Of a DNA stretch of 35,558 nucleotides, positions 16,145 to 23,829 are shown one piece after another. The stretch spans positions 1 through 35,558 of the forward strand of contig JAIELF010000059.1 in assembly GCA_019753235.1 (NCBI GenBank). Reading direction: 5' to 3'. Made by a program: the position numbers and the translations under genes. Source of the DNA: a bacterium (GTDB taxonomy: Bacteria; Planctomycetota; Planctomycetia; Kolteriales; Kolteriaceae). The stretch's first letter is position 1. Every line of letters begins with the position of its first letter. A model generated the notes under the pieces. That model had not been told where the DNA came from, did no database searches, and saw only the letters and a program-made list of their open reading frames with translations.

Positions 16145-17235
16145 TGGCCCTCTTGCTGGCGAACGTCTTTGCGGGCTGATCGGTCAATGAACTTTTCCGC
16201 TCCCGGACTCACTTTCATTTCGAACGTTCCATCCTCTTTTCTGATCAAAAGAATGGCTTCGACGCGATCCAGCGATTCGACAAGCTTCATCCCTCGGTCC
16301 GGTCCCAAAGCCATCACTGCCGTCGCCCAGCCGTCGGCCGACATCGCGTCAGGCGCGATGATCGTCACGCTGGCAAGCGAATGGGTAACAGGCTTCCCCT
16401 CCTTCGGGTCGATCGTGTGTGAATAGAACTTCCCATTGTGCTCAAAGAATTGTCGATAGTCGCCCGAGGTGGCGGCCGCTTGATCGCTGATCAACAAAAC
16501 TCGCTCGATGGATTGTTTCGGCGCCGCGGAGCGTCTGGGCTTTTCAATCGCCACGCGCCATGGGCCACCATCATCATTCTTACCCTGCGCGAGAAACTCG
16601 CCTCCCACATCCACGAGAGAGTTCTTGTACCCAAGTTCCGAGAGAAGCTGGCCCAGTCGATCGGCAGCGTACCCAGGAGCGATCGCATTCAAATTGATCT
16701 CGAGTTCCGGCTTCAACTTGCGAAGCGTCGGCGGGTCGAGCGTCACCTCCAAATGTTGACTTCCGATGGAAGCGATGACGGCTTGGATTTGATCGTCAGA
16801 AGGAGGATCAGATCGTTCACCTTGGGTGCCGAACCCCCACAAATTCACCAGCGGTGACACCGTGATGTCAAAAGCGCCGTCGCTTGCCTCGAATATTTCT
16901 TTCGCTCGAGCGACCACCGAAGCCAGTTCCGCCGAGACAGAGAATCGTTCCGTCGATCGGCTGGCATTAAACTTCGATATTTCACTTTCGGAATCGTACG
17001 TCGACATCTTTTGATTGATCTCTTTCAACACCGCTTTAACCTTGATGGCGATGGCTTGGAGATCAGGCTCGGAAGATAGCCGGCCACCAGGGTCGGCAAT
17101 GGTGATGGAAAAACTCGTCCCCATGGTGGGGCCTGCCATGGTCCAGCGGGTCGGCTTCTCGATAGGCTCGATAGGCCGAGAACAGCCCACCAAGCAGAGC
17201 ACCAGAATCATCCACCCGAGGCGGTTCCCTATCAT
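16141..17235 (-). CDS. apbE: FAD:protein FMN transferase ApbE (lipoprotein)
   Basis: 364-aa exported lipoprotein that transfers FMN from FAD to Thr residues of targets such as NqrB, NqrC or RnfG. N-terminal signal peptide with lipobox LVGC (Cys at residue 18 from ATG 17235). Family motifs: GPTMGTSFSIT, MSTYDSESEISKFN, GAFDITVSPLVNLWGFG, NLNAIAPGYAADRL, VDVGGE, then YSHTIDPKEGKPV and the metal-binding ADGWATAVMALG, where many homologues have ADALATA. A TTG at 17241 is an alternative start. The stop codon overlaps that of the NqrM-like gene on the other strand within a shared CTAG (16141-16144). Confidence 0.93.
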   Translation of the reverse strand: MIGNRLGWMILVLCLVGCSRPIEPIEKPTRWTMAGPTMGTSFSITIADPGGRLSSEPDLQAIAIKVKAVLKEINQKMSTYDSESEISKFNASRSTERFSVSAELASVVARAKEIFEASDGAFDITVSPLVNLWGFGTQGERSDPPSDDQIQAVIASIGSQHLEVTLDPPTLRKLKPELEINLNAIAPGYAADRLGQLLSELGYKNSLVDVGGEFLAQGKNDDGGPWRVAIEKPRRSAAPKQSIERVLLISDQAAATSGDYRQFFEHNGKFYSHTIDPKEGKPVTHSLASVTIIAPDAMSADGWATAVMALGPDRGMKLVESLDRVEAILLIRKEDGTFEMKVSPGAEKFIDRSARKDVRQQEGH

Positions 17236-17356
17236 CCGCAACAGCTTTCTTTGGCAAGGGAGACGAAGACCGGCCGGCGGGGCTTGGCCCTCGGTGGCCC
17301 GAATCGCTACGATTTCTCAAGCTAGCCTATCAACTTTATCAAGCGAAGGATGCTCG

Positions 17357-17884
17357 ATGGAACGGACCTTCACCGATCTCATTCGAACGGTTCCTGACTT
17401 TCCTAAGGCCGGGATTCAGTTTCGCGATATCAGCACGCTGCTCAAAGATCCCTGGGGATTCAAACAGGCCGTCGATGCGTTCGTGCAGCACTATCGTTAC
17501 CAGCCGATTGACAAGATCATCGCCATCGAGTCGCGCGGATTTGTCATGGGAGGGGCACTGGCTCATCATCTGAATGCTGGCTTCGTGATGGCTCGAAAGA
17601 AGGGGAAACTCCCCGGGCCGGTCGAGAAGATGGAGTATTCGCTCGAGTATGGAACCGACATCATTGAGATGCACGTCGATGCCATCGACAAGGGCGACCG
17701 CTGCCTGATCGTGGACGATCTGTTGGCAACGGGAGGGACATGCGACGCCTGTTGCCGACTGGTCGAGAAACTCGGCGGCAAAATCATGGGATGTGCTTTC
17801 ATCATCAGCTTGCCTGATCTCAAGGGGCACGAGCGGATCAATCGATACAACTGCCATTGGCTTTGCGAGTTCGAAGGGGACTGA
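17357..17884 (+). CDS. apt: Adenine phosphoribosyltransferase
   Basis: 175-aa cytoplasmic purine-salvage enzyme making AMP from adenine and PRPP. Seen: the family N-terminus IRTVPDFPKAGIQFRDIS, ESRGF (residues 58-62), the flexible-loop region ARKKGKLPGP, and the PRPP motif CLIVDDLLATGGT (about 116-128). The length is normal. ATG 17357 is preceded by GAAGGA at 6-nt spacing; the open frame continues upstream to 17015 but that part is antisense to apbE and unlike Apt. The TGA overlaps the ATG of the next gene by one base (TGATG), so the two are probably translationally coupled. Confidence 0.96.
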   Translation: MERTFTDLIRTVPDFPKAGIQFRDISTLLKDPWGFKQAVDAFVQHYRYQPIDKIIAIESRGFVMGGALAHHLNAGFVMARKKGKLPGPVEKMEYSLEYGTDIIEMHVDAIDKGDRCLIVDDLLATGGTCDACCRLVEKLGGKIMGCAFIISLPDLKGHERINRYNCHWLCEFEGD

Positions 17885-18288
17885 TGAAAGAGCCACGTGT
17901 CGGTACTCTCTACGAACGAACCTTTGTTGTCGAAGATCGGCATACGATCACTTTTGCCGATGATGCGATGCCGGCGGTTCTCTCGACACCCATGCTGATT
18001 GCCGAACTCGAGCGGACCGCGCGCGAAGCGGTGCAAGATCTGCTCGATTCCAGCGAAAGAACAGTCGGGACTTCTGTCGAAATCGATCATTTGGCCGGCA
18101 CGACGCTTGGATTTGAAGTTCGATGCCAAGCGCGTGTGTTGGGCTTTGAAAACGGAGAAATTCGTTTTCAAGTGGAAGCTCATGACGGTATCGATCGACT
18201 CGCGCGAGGTTACCATCGCCGACAAGTGGTCGATGCCCTTCGTCTTCGAAAGAGAATCGAGAAGAAGGCCGCTCAGCGACCAAGATAA
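17884..18288 (+). CDS. Hotdog-fold thioesterase, FlK-like
   Basis: 134-aa acyl-CoA thioesterase-like protein related to fluoroacetyl-CoA thioesterase FlK. The pattern VLSTPMLIAELERTA, then TVGTSVEIDHLAGTTLG, then FQVEAHDGIDRLARGYHRR is the family layout; the Thr of STP, the Glu of the following helix and the His of EIDHLA correspond to the T/E/H catalytic set. Overlaps apt at TGATG (17882-17886), so it is coupled to purine salvage by transcription although no functional link is obvious. It probably hydrolyses short or unusual acyl-CoAs as housekeeping. Convergent with the ABC permease gene, with only 10 bp between stops. Confidence 0.82.
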   Translation: MKEPRVGTLYERTFVVEDRHTITFADDAMPAVLSTPMLIAELERTAREAVQDLLDSSERTVGTSVEIDHLAGTTLGFEVRCQARVLGFENGEIRFQVEAHDGIDRLARGYHRRQVVDALRLRKRIEKKAAQRPR

Positions 18289-18298
18289 CAAGGATCGG

Positions 18299-19480
18299 TT
18301 ATCGCCGTCGATGCCGACGTTCATCAATGGCAACGGCAAGGATGATGATCCCGCCCACCAGAATTCGTTGCACAGGATTGGGAATGCCCGCCAAGGTGCA
18401 GCCATTGCGCATGAACCCGAGGATGAACGCCCCGACAAGCGTCCCCAGAATGGAACCCTCGCCGCCGCGCAGGCTACCTCCTCCGATAACGACGGCCGCG
18501 ATCACATCGAGCTCGAGGCCGATGTTGTCGGTCGGTACGCCGGTCGATAGCCGAGAAAACTGCATCACCCCCGCGAGCCCGGCTGCCAAACCCGACAGAG
18601 AGTAGACCCAGCGTTTGATCATGCCGATAGGCAAGCCCGACAGCCGACCCGCTTCTTCATTGGATCCGATGGCGAAGAAATATCTTCCTAGTTGCATCCG
18701 CGATAGAACCACCACCGTCACCAGGGCGGCAGCTACCATAATCCAAACACCCGGCCCGACCAGCAGCCATTCAAGATCAGGTGCTTCGGTCATAAGCCGA
18801 TCAAGCCAGCGGTACTCTTGGGCGAGCTTGGGACGAACGTCGCTCGCGATGTCGACCTTTGTTTCTTTCGCCAGCAGAAGGACCACGCCCCGATAAATCT
18901 CCATCGTGCCCAGCGTGATGATGAATGGGACAACGCCGGTGGATGTCACAAACAAACCGTTAAGCCAACCGCATAAGAGACCCACCAGCGTGCCGGCACA
19001 GAATGCGGGGATCGCGCCTTGGCCGGTGAAGGCCCACGTTGCCAAACCCCAAGCAACCGCCAACCAACCGAGTGCAGGCAAGATCGTTTTTGTTTGCCGA
19101 TAGGCTGTCCAAAGAACTATAGCCGAGAGGAATAACGCCGTTCCGATGGCGTAGGTTGATTCTCCCCGAAAGAACGCTTCCCGCGTTTGGTCGGCGAGCT
19201 TTCCATTCATGACCAAGACGACGACGACATTGGAAAGGGCCACAATAGAGCCGATCGATAGATCGATCCCGCCGCAGATAATGACCAGCGTCATTCCCAA
19301 TCCGCAGGTCGCTAGCACTGTTGTTTGCAGAGAAACCTTTTTGATGTTCTCGGCCGAGAGATAAACGAACGGTCGGCCCGGCTCGTAAGTCAGCCAGGAG
19401 AAAAGAGCCAGCACGATCATCAATCCAAGGAACGGGCCGACAAGATTCATCAGTCGTCGGAACCAAGGTGCGTGGATCAT
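18299..19480 (-). CDS. Sugar ABC transporter permease (RbsC-like)
   Basis: Inner-membrane permease of about 393 aa from the BPD_transp_2 family (ribose/xylose/galactose type importers), with about ten hydrophobic segments. Key features: TTVLATCGLGMTLVIICGGIDLSIGS near the N-terminus (the GGIDLSVGS signature), PFIITLGTMEIYRGV, and AIGSNEEAGRLSGLPIGMIK, the EAA-like loop that contacts the ATPase, then AAVVIGGGSLRGGEGSILGT. ATG 19480 is chosen; a TTG at 19501 is in frame and cannot be excluded, as neither has a strong ribosome-binding site. It lies just downstream of the substrate-binding lipoprotein gene, but no ATP-binding subunit is encoded nearby. Confidence 0.9.
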   Translation of the reverse strand: MIHAPWFRRLMNLVGPFLGLMIVLALFSWLTYEPGRPFVYLSAENIKKVSLQTTVLATCGLGMTLVIICGGIDLSIGSIVALSNVVVVLVMNGKLADQTREAFFRGESTYAIGTALFLSAIVLWTAYRQTKTILPALGWLAVAWGLATWAFTGQGAIPAFCAGTLVGLLCGWLNGLFVTSTGVVPFIITLGTMEIYRGVVLLLAKETKVDIASDVRPKLAQEYRWLDRLMTEAPDLEWLLVGPGVWIMVAAALVTVVVLSRMQLGRYFFAIGSNEEAGRLSGLPIGMIKRWVYSLSGLAAGLAGVMQFSRLSTGVPTDNIGLELDVIAAVVIGGGSLRGGEGSILGTLVGAFILGFMRNGCTLAGIPNPVQRILVGGIIILAVAIDERRHRRR

Positions 19481-19534
19481 GAGCTTGTCATCAGTCCTCA
19501 ACGTTTGGCGATCGACAAGACGCGACCTCGGCGG

Positions 19535-20551
19535 TCACTCTTTCAGCCATTTCGCCAAGTCCGGCGAATGAAGCTCCTTCGAGCGAGGTTCGTCAATATT
19601 GTCCGGCGTCACCAAGTACTCGCCAGTCGGCACTCGTGCCTCGGCCTTCTCTCCGCGCAGAACACTTCGCACGGTCTTAACGCCGAGATACCCCATGTTG
19701 ATCGGATCTTGCACGACCAGACCATGAACGAGTCCCTCGCGCATCGCGGTCATGACATCTGGCCCGGAATCGAAGCCGACGATCTTGATCTTCCCAGCAA
19801 GTCCCGCATTTTTGACGGCCTGCGCGGTCCCGGCCGTCACCGGTTCGCAGGGACAAAACCATCCCTGGACTTCGTCTTTGAATCGCGTGATGAGATTTTC
19901 TGCCTTGGCCAAGGCCGAGGGCTGCGTCGCGCCGGCATACTGATTGTCGGAGATAACCTTCATCTCCGGGAACTCAGAGGCCAGCGTTTCCATGAACCCC
20001 TTTTCTCGCTGCTCGGTGCTTTCAGAACCTATTTGATAGCGCAGCAAGATGACGTTCCCTTTGCCGCCGAGAAGTTTTGCCAGGTGCCGAGCCCCGAGTC
20101 GCCCGCCGTTGTAGTTGTCGGTCGAGATGTAGCTGGTGATGTTGGTGGAATCGATTCCTGAATCGATGATGGCGACCGGAATCTTCCTGGCCATCGCATT
20201 GTCGACCGGCTTGACGAGCGCGGTCCGATCGAGCGGCGCGAGCACGATCCCATCGACCCGCGTGGTGATGAAGTTGTCAATGATGTTGATCTGTTCGGTC
20301 CGGTCATCCTCTTGCGCGGGGCCCTTCCAGATGATCTGGACATCGGGGAATTCCTGCTCCGCTTTGCAGGCTCCTGCGTGGATCGATTTCCAGAATGCGT
20401 GGGAAGTCCCCTTCGGGACGACGGCAATGCGAAGTTTCGCGGGGGCATCCCCACTCGCGTTTGGGTTGCCCGGGTCGCCGGCGGGTCTGTTGCATCCGCT
20501 CAGGATGAGCACCGGAATCAACCATGCCAATAAGCCGAGTTGCCGAATCAT
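19535..20551 (-). CDS. Sugar ABC transporter substrate-binding lipoprotein (RbsB-like)
   Basis: 338-aa periplasmic binding protein of the Peripla_BP_4 group. From ATG 20551 the N-terminus is a compact lipoprotein signal ending in LILSGC (Cys 20), and GGGGA stands 5 nt before this ATG. An ATG at 20593 would lengthen the signal by 14 residues. Two lobes: the first has LRIAVVPKGTSHAFWKSIHAG and TTRVDGIVLAPLD, the second FDSGPDVMTAMREG and VQDPINMGYLGV, the usual ligand-cleft stretches of ribose-type receptors. It feeds the permease encoded 34-55 bp downstream. The ligand is probably a sugar or polyol. A long inverted repeat lies about 95 bp upstream of its start. Confidence 0.92.
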   Translation of the reverse strand: MIRQLGLLAWLIPVLILSGCNRPAGDPGNPNASGDAPAKLRIAVVPKGTSHAFWKSIHAGACKAEQEFPDVQIIWKGPAQEDDRTEQINIIDNFITTRVDGIVLAPLDRTALVKPVDNAMARKIPVAIIDSGIDSTNITSYISTDNYNGGRLGARHLAKLLGGKGNVILLRYQIGSESTEQREKGFMETLASEFPEMKVISDNQYAGATQPSALAKAENLITRFKDEVQGWFCPCEPVTAGTAQAVKNAGLAGKIKIVGFDSGPDVMTAMREGLVHGLVVQDPINMGYLGVKTVRSVLRGEKAEARVPTGEYLVTPDNIDEPRSKELHSPDLAKWLKE

Positions 20552-20644
20552 CTTGTTCCCCGTCGCCCCCCACCTGCGGAACGGATCTTTCATCCCGGCA
20601 GGTAGAGAAGAATCTTAAGAAAAGGACGTACCCCCTGGGAGTCG

Positions 20645-20685
20645 CCAGGCCGTTTGTCCTAACCGATTTGCACAAAACGGCCTGG
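20645..20685. promoter_or_regulatory. 11-bp perfect inverted repeat upstream of the sugar ABC genes
   Basis: CCAGGCCGTTT (20645-20655) and AAACGGCCTGG (20675-20685) are perfect inverted arms separated by 19 bp, about 95-135 bp upstream of the binding-protein start on the minus strand. It could be a regulator site or a leader hairpin. A smaller hairpin CTCGGC/GCCGAG lies at 20761-20766/20774-20779, nearer the tRNA gene. No T-run follows either on the minus strand. Confidence 0.4.
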
Positions 20686-20844
20686 GTCAGCCCTCCAGGC
20701 GAACCAGACGGAAGGGGAAACGCTCCTTGAAACGGCTCGGCAGGGGCGTTAGAAACACACCTCGGCTTCGCAGGCCGAGCTTGGCTTTTCCGAGTCCCCA
20801 GCAACCCCAGGGGAACTTTCAATCTCGGATAGGCCAGCATCAAT

Positions 20845-20919
20845 CGGGGCGTGGCTCAGCTTGGCTAGAGCGCCTGCGTGGGGTGCAGGAGGTCGTCGGT
20901 TCGAATCCGGCCGCCCCGA
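20845..20919 (+). tRNA. tRNA-Pro (anticodon GGG)
   Basis: Full cloverleaf by eye: acceptor CGGGGCG/CGCCCCG with discriminator A at 20919, D stem GCTC/GAGC, anticodon stem CCTGC (20873-20877) and GCAGG (20885-20889) around loop GTGGGGT, which puts GGG at 20880-20882, and T arm GTCGG, TTCGAAT, CCGGC. C1-G72 and A73 are the identity features of bacterial tRNA-Pro. CCA is not encoded. The 3' end abuts a truncated sigma-factor gene. Confidence 0.95.
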
Positions 20920-20992
20920 TTATCCTTTGTGAACGAATGAGCCTCTTGGTGACGGTACAAATCGAGTTCAAGCGGATTTGATGGGCAGTCGC

Positions 20993-21524
20993 CTCGGCCT
21001 GACTCTTCGTACTCGGTTCGAAGTCGGTCCATGACCCATGTAAGAACCATGATGGCCCATGTTTGATAGAAGATGCGATCGGGTGTGACGTGCGTGGCCG
21101 TCGAGGGTGCCCATCGAGTCTCGGCGTCTGCCAGATTCAACGACAACATCGGCTGCGATGGACGCCGCTTCTTTGCCGAGGCCCGCCGATGTTCGCGAGC
21201 GACATATTGCTTCAAGGCGACTTGCAGAAAAACACGGAATCGTCCGCGACTCTGGTCCGCCCGCTTGACAATATCTTTGCCCAGCATCCAAGCGAAAAAG
21301 CCTTGAATGAGGTCTTCCGCATCGTGCCCCGAAACCCCTCGTTGCCTAAGTGCCGCGTAGAGCGGGTACCAGTAAATCTGACAGAGCTCGGCTAACTGCT
21401 CCGGTTTCTCGCGAGTTCCCGCGCGAACGACCATCGACCAGTTTGTGGTCACGAAGCGATGCGCGGGACGTTCCGATCCCTCGAAAGCCACCGGGATACG
21501 AGTTAATGTCGCGGGCACATTCAA
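20993..21524 (-). pseudogene. Truncated ECF sigma factor (planctomycete type), region 4 missing
   Basis: The first about 177 codons from TTG 21524 match the ECF-type sigma factors abundant in planctomycetes: FVTTNWSMVVRAG, LCQIYWYPLYAALRQRG, HDAEDLIQGFFAWML, SRGRFRVFLQVALKQYV (region 2, core and -10 binding), then SLNLADAETRW and TPDRIFYQTWAIMVLTWVMDRLR. Normally a region 4 helix-turn-helix of about 60 residues follows. Here the resemblance stops near 20993 and the open frame instead runs on antisense through the tRNA-Pro gene to a stop at 20865, giving the meaningless tail GGRIRTDDLLHPTQAL. Without region 4 it should not recognise a -35 element, so it is most likely a gene remnant. Confidence 0.75.
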
Positions 21525-22442
21525 TAGCTCTCAAACACCACACGCATCCCGATCACAACCCTGCGATCGATGCTGTGGACTCCTGCTGTGGTCCGGCCGA
21601 AGACACCCTAGGAGGTAGTTCTGAAGACGTTCGAAATCCGGCGCTCTCGTTCATCACCCACTCGAACTGGCCAATGCCAGCGAGCATCGACCAACCCCTC
21701 GTCAGTGCGGGCAACCGTTGAGATGACCTGGGATCGGCCGCCAACCCCAATTCCGCCCTTGGTTTCGATCTAACAAGAGAGCGATAGTAATCGATGCGCA
21801 CCGCAAGATAAACCTCCGATTCACCCCTCCGACCTATCGATTTGATCCGAGATACGGCCAGTCTGTACCGTGCCGAAAGACCTTGGAAGCCTGACAAACA
21901 GGTCCCTTTTCGCTGCCGTCGGCCAATAACAACCAATAACAAGGCCCCGCATCCGCCAGGGAACGCGGCCAAGGTCCGCGATCAAGCGGAAGCGATCGTC
22001 TTTCTAAAGTGTGGCACGGCCAAAAGCGTTCGCCGCCTTCGGCCTCCTGGCGCAAATCGGCTCCCCAGCCCCGGAACCCGGCCAGAGAAAGTTCCATCGC
22101 TGTACGCTCCCCCCGGACTTAGTCGATGCTCAACCTGGATGATAGTCTCTGGCTTGCCTTTCTTGAGAATTGCCAATGTTTCGGCGGCCGACGTTGTCGT
22201 GCACCTTTTCTAGGCGATACGTATTTTTAAACTTCCTGAAGTTGGTCCCCCGTGCCAGATCTACCTAGCTGGGCTGCGGCAAAGACCGTTGGATCAATTT
22301 ACATTGCTCATCGGAAAGTACCGTGGGATACTCGTATGACTCGGTGCGTACAGATCCGTCCCTAGCTCTCCGTCAAACGGACGGAATCGCACGGATTATC
22401 GAACAGTCCTAGTACGAAAAAGCAGGCTCTGAGGATGAGCGA
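21525..22442. other. Gene-free region of about 0.9 kb between sigma remnant and Wsp locus
   Basis: Short open frames on both strands (for example 21553-21972 minus, 21842-22213 plus) show no family resemblance and have biased, Arg/Pro-rich compositions typical of non-coding frames. A tandem duplication of CCAATAACAA lies at 21923-21932 and 21933-21942. A weak promoter-like pair TTGCTC (22304-22309) and GATACT (22327-22332), 17 bp apart, could serve the Wsp locus, but matches are only 3 and 4 of 6. The region may be decayed mobile or duplicated DNA. Confidence 0.45.
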
Positions 22443-23654
22443 GTGACGTCTTCTGGAGTGATGGCTGACGATCCCGATCAATCGTTACCGACAACGCGGA
22501 CGGTGAAAGTGCTTTTGGTCGACGATCAGGCGATCATCGGCGAAGCATTACGGCGGATGCTCGCAGGGGAGTCGGACATCCAGTTTTATTTCTGTCAAGA
22601 TCCGGTCAACGCGATCGAGATGGCCAACGCCGTGCAACCGACGGTCATTCTTCAAGATCTGGTGATGCCCGAAATCGAGGGTCTGCAGTTGGTCCGGTTT
22701 TTCCGAGCGAATCCGTCAACAAAGCAAACGCCGATGATCGTCCTCTCGAGCAAGGAAGAGGCAGCGACGAAGGCGCAGGCGTTTGCCTTGGGCGCGAATG
22801 ACTACCTCGTAAAGCTTCCTGACAAGCTCGAAGTCATCGCTCGCATTCGCTACCACTCTGAAGCGTACATCAACCTATTGGAAAGAAACGAGGCGTATCG
22901 TCGACTTGAAGATAGTCAACGCCGACTCGCCGCCGAGCTCTCACAGGCGTCGCGCTATGTTCAATCGCTGCTGCCAAGGCGTCTTCAGGGAGAGGTGCAA
23001 ATCGATTGGCGGTTCGTTCCCTCGACCAGTCTGGGCGGAGACATGTTCGGCTATCATTGGCTCGACGAGGAGAATCTCGCTCTCTATCTGCTGGACGTCA
23101 GCGGACACGGTGTAGGGTCGTCGCTGCTCGCGGTCTCTGTCAACAATCTGCTGGCTTCGCAATCGCTCCCGAACACAGACTTTCGCGATCCAGGAAAGGT
23201 GCTCGAACGCCTGAATGACATCTTCCCGATGGAGAAGCAAGATGATAAGTACTTCACCATCTGGTACGGTGTTTTTCATCGGACGAAAAGAACGCTGATC
23301 TACAGCAACGCGGCCCACCCCGCGGCGATATTGCACACGGGCCCATCGGCGGACGAGACGACCCTTCATCTGCTGGAGTCCGAAGGTTTCGCGGCCGGAA
23401 TGATGGATGGGACGCAATACGAGAATCGGACCGTCACGCTGGGGTCCTTCGCTCGCTTGCTTTTGTTCAGTGACGGCGTCTACGAGATCGAACTTACCGA
23501 CGGATCGACGTGGAAATTCAACCAGTTCGTTGACTTCATTTCGAGCCTCTCACGGGAGGAATCGCTGGGGGATCGCCTTCTTTCGGAGGTGAAAACTCTC
23601 GGTGGCTCGGAAATCCTGGCCGACGACTACTCCATCATGGAAATCTGGTTGTAA
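22443..23654 (+). CDS. WspR-like response regulator with PP2C (SpoIIE/RsbU-type) phosphatase output
   Basis: 403-aa cytoplasmic regulator. Residues about 20-140 are a receiver with D27/D28, phospho-acceptor D72 in TVILQDLVMP, S102 and K124 (GANDYLVKLPD). These motifs and the linker RIRYHSEAYINLLERNEAYR are, from memory, almost identical to Pseudomonas WspR. A coiled-coil stretch (about 145-175) follows. Residues about 175-403 are not GGDEF but a complete PP2C/SpoIIE domain: SLLPRRLQG, LGGDMFGY (D200), LDVSGHGVGSSLL (D218), NAAHPAAIL, FSDGVYEI and DDYSIMEI (D394/D395), all metal-binding positions intact. It should dephosphorylate a Ser/Thr-phosphoprotein, probably an anti-sigma antagonist, when phosphorylated by WspE. 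GTG 22443 has GAGG 6-8 nt upstream; ATG 22461 is an alternative. wspA follows after 175 bp. Confidence 0.9.
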   Translation: MTSSGVMADDPDQSLPTTRTVKVLLVDDQAIIGEALRRMLAGESDIQFYFCQDPVNAIEMANAVQPTVILQDLVMPEIEGLQLVRFFRANPSTKQTPMIVLSSKEEAATKAQAFALGANDYLVKLPDKLEVIARIRYHSEAYINLLERNEAYRRLEDSQRRLAAELSQASRYVQSLLPRRLQGEVQIDWRFVPSTSLGGDMFGYHWLDEENLALYLLDVSGHGVGSSLLAVSVNNLLASQSLPNTDFRDPGKVLERLNDIFPMEKQDDKYFTIWYGVFHRTKRTLIYSNAAHPAAILHTGPSADETTLHLLESEGFAAGMMDGTQYENRTVTLGSFARLLLFSDGVYEIELTDGSTWKFNQFVDFISSLSREESLGDRLLSEVKTLGGSEILADDYSIMEIWL

Positions 23655-23829
23655 TGATTGTGCGGGCCTCCGAACCTGTCCGCATGACACGTGCCTCGAT
23701 GTAGTCTGTTCGCCGGCGGTGACAGAGAAAACTCATGTCGCTGCTCGCGAATACCTAACTCGGCCCGCATTGTGAAATAAGGTTTAGACTGATAGCCGAA
23801 CATCCTCTGGTCGCGACGGGCTTACTGAT

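Noticed and set aside
20865..20992. C-terminal tail of the sigma-factor frame, including GGRIRTDDLLHPTQAL
   Set aside because: This is antisense translation of the tRNA-Pro gene, a well-known annotation artefact, not protein.
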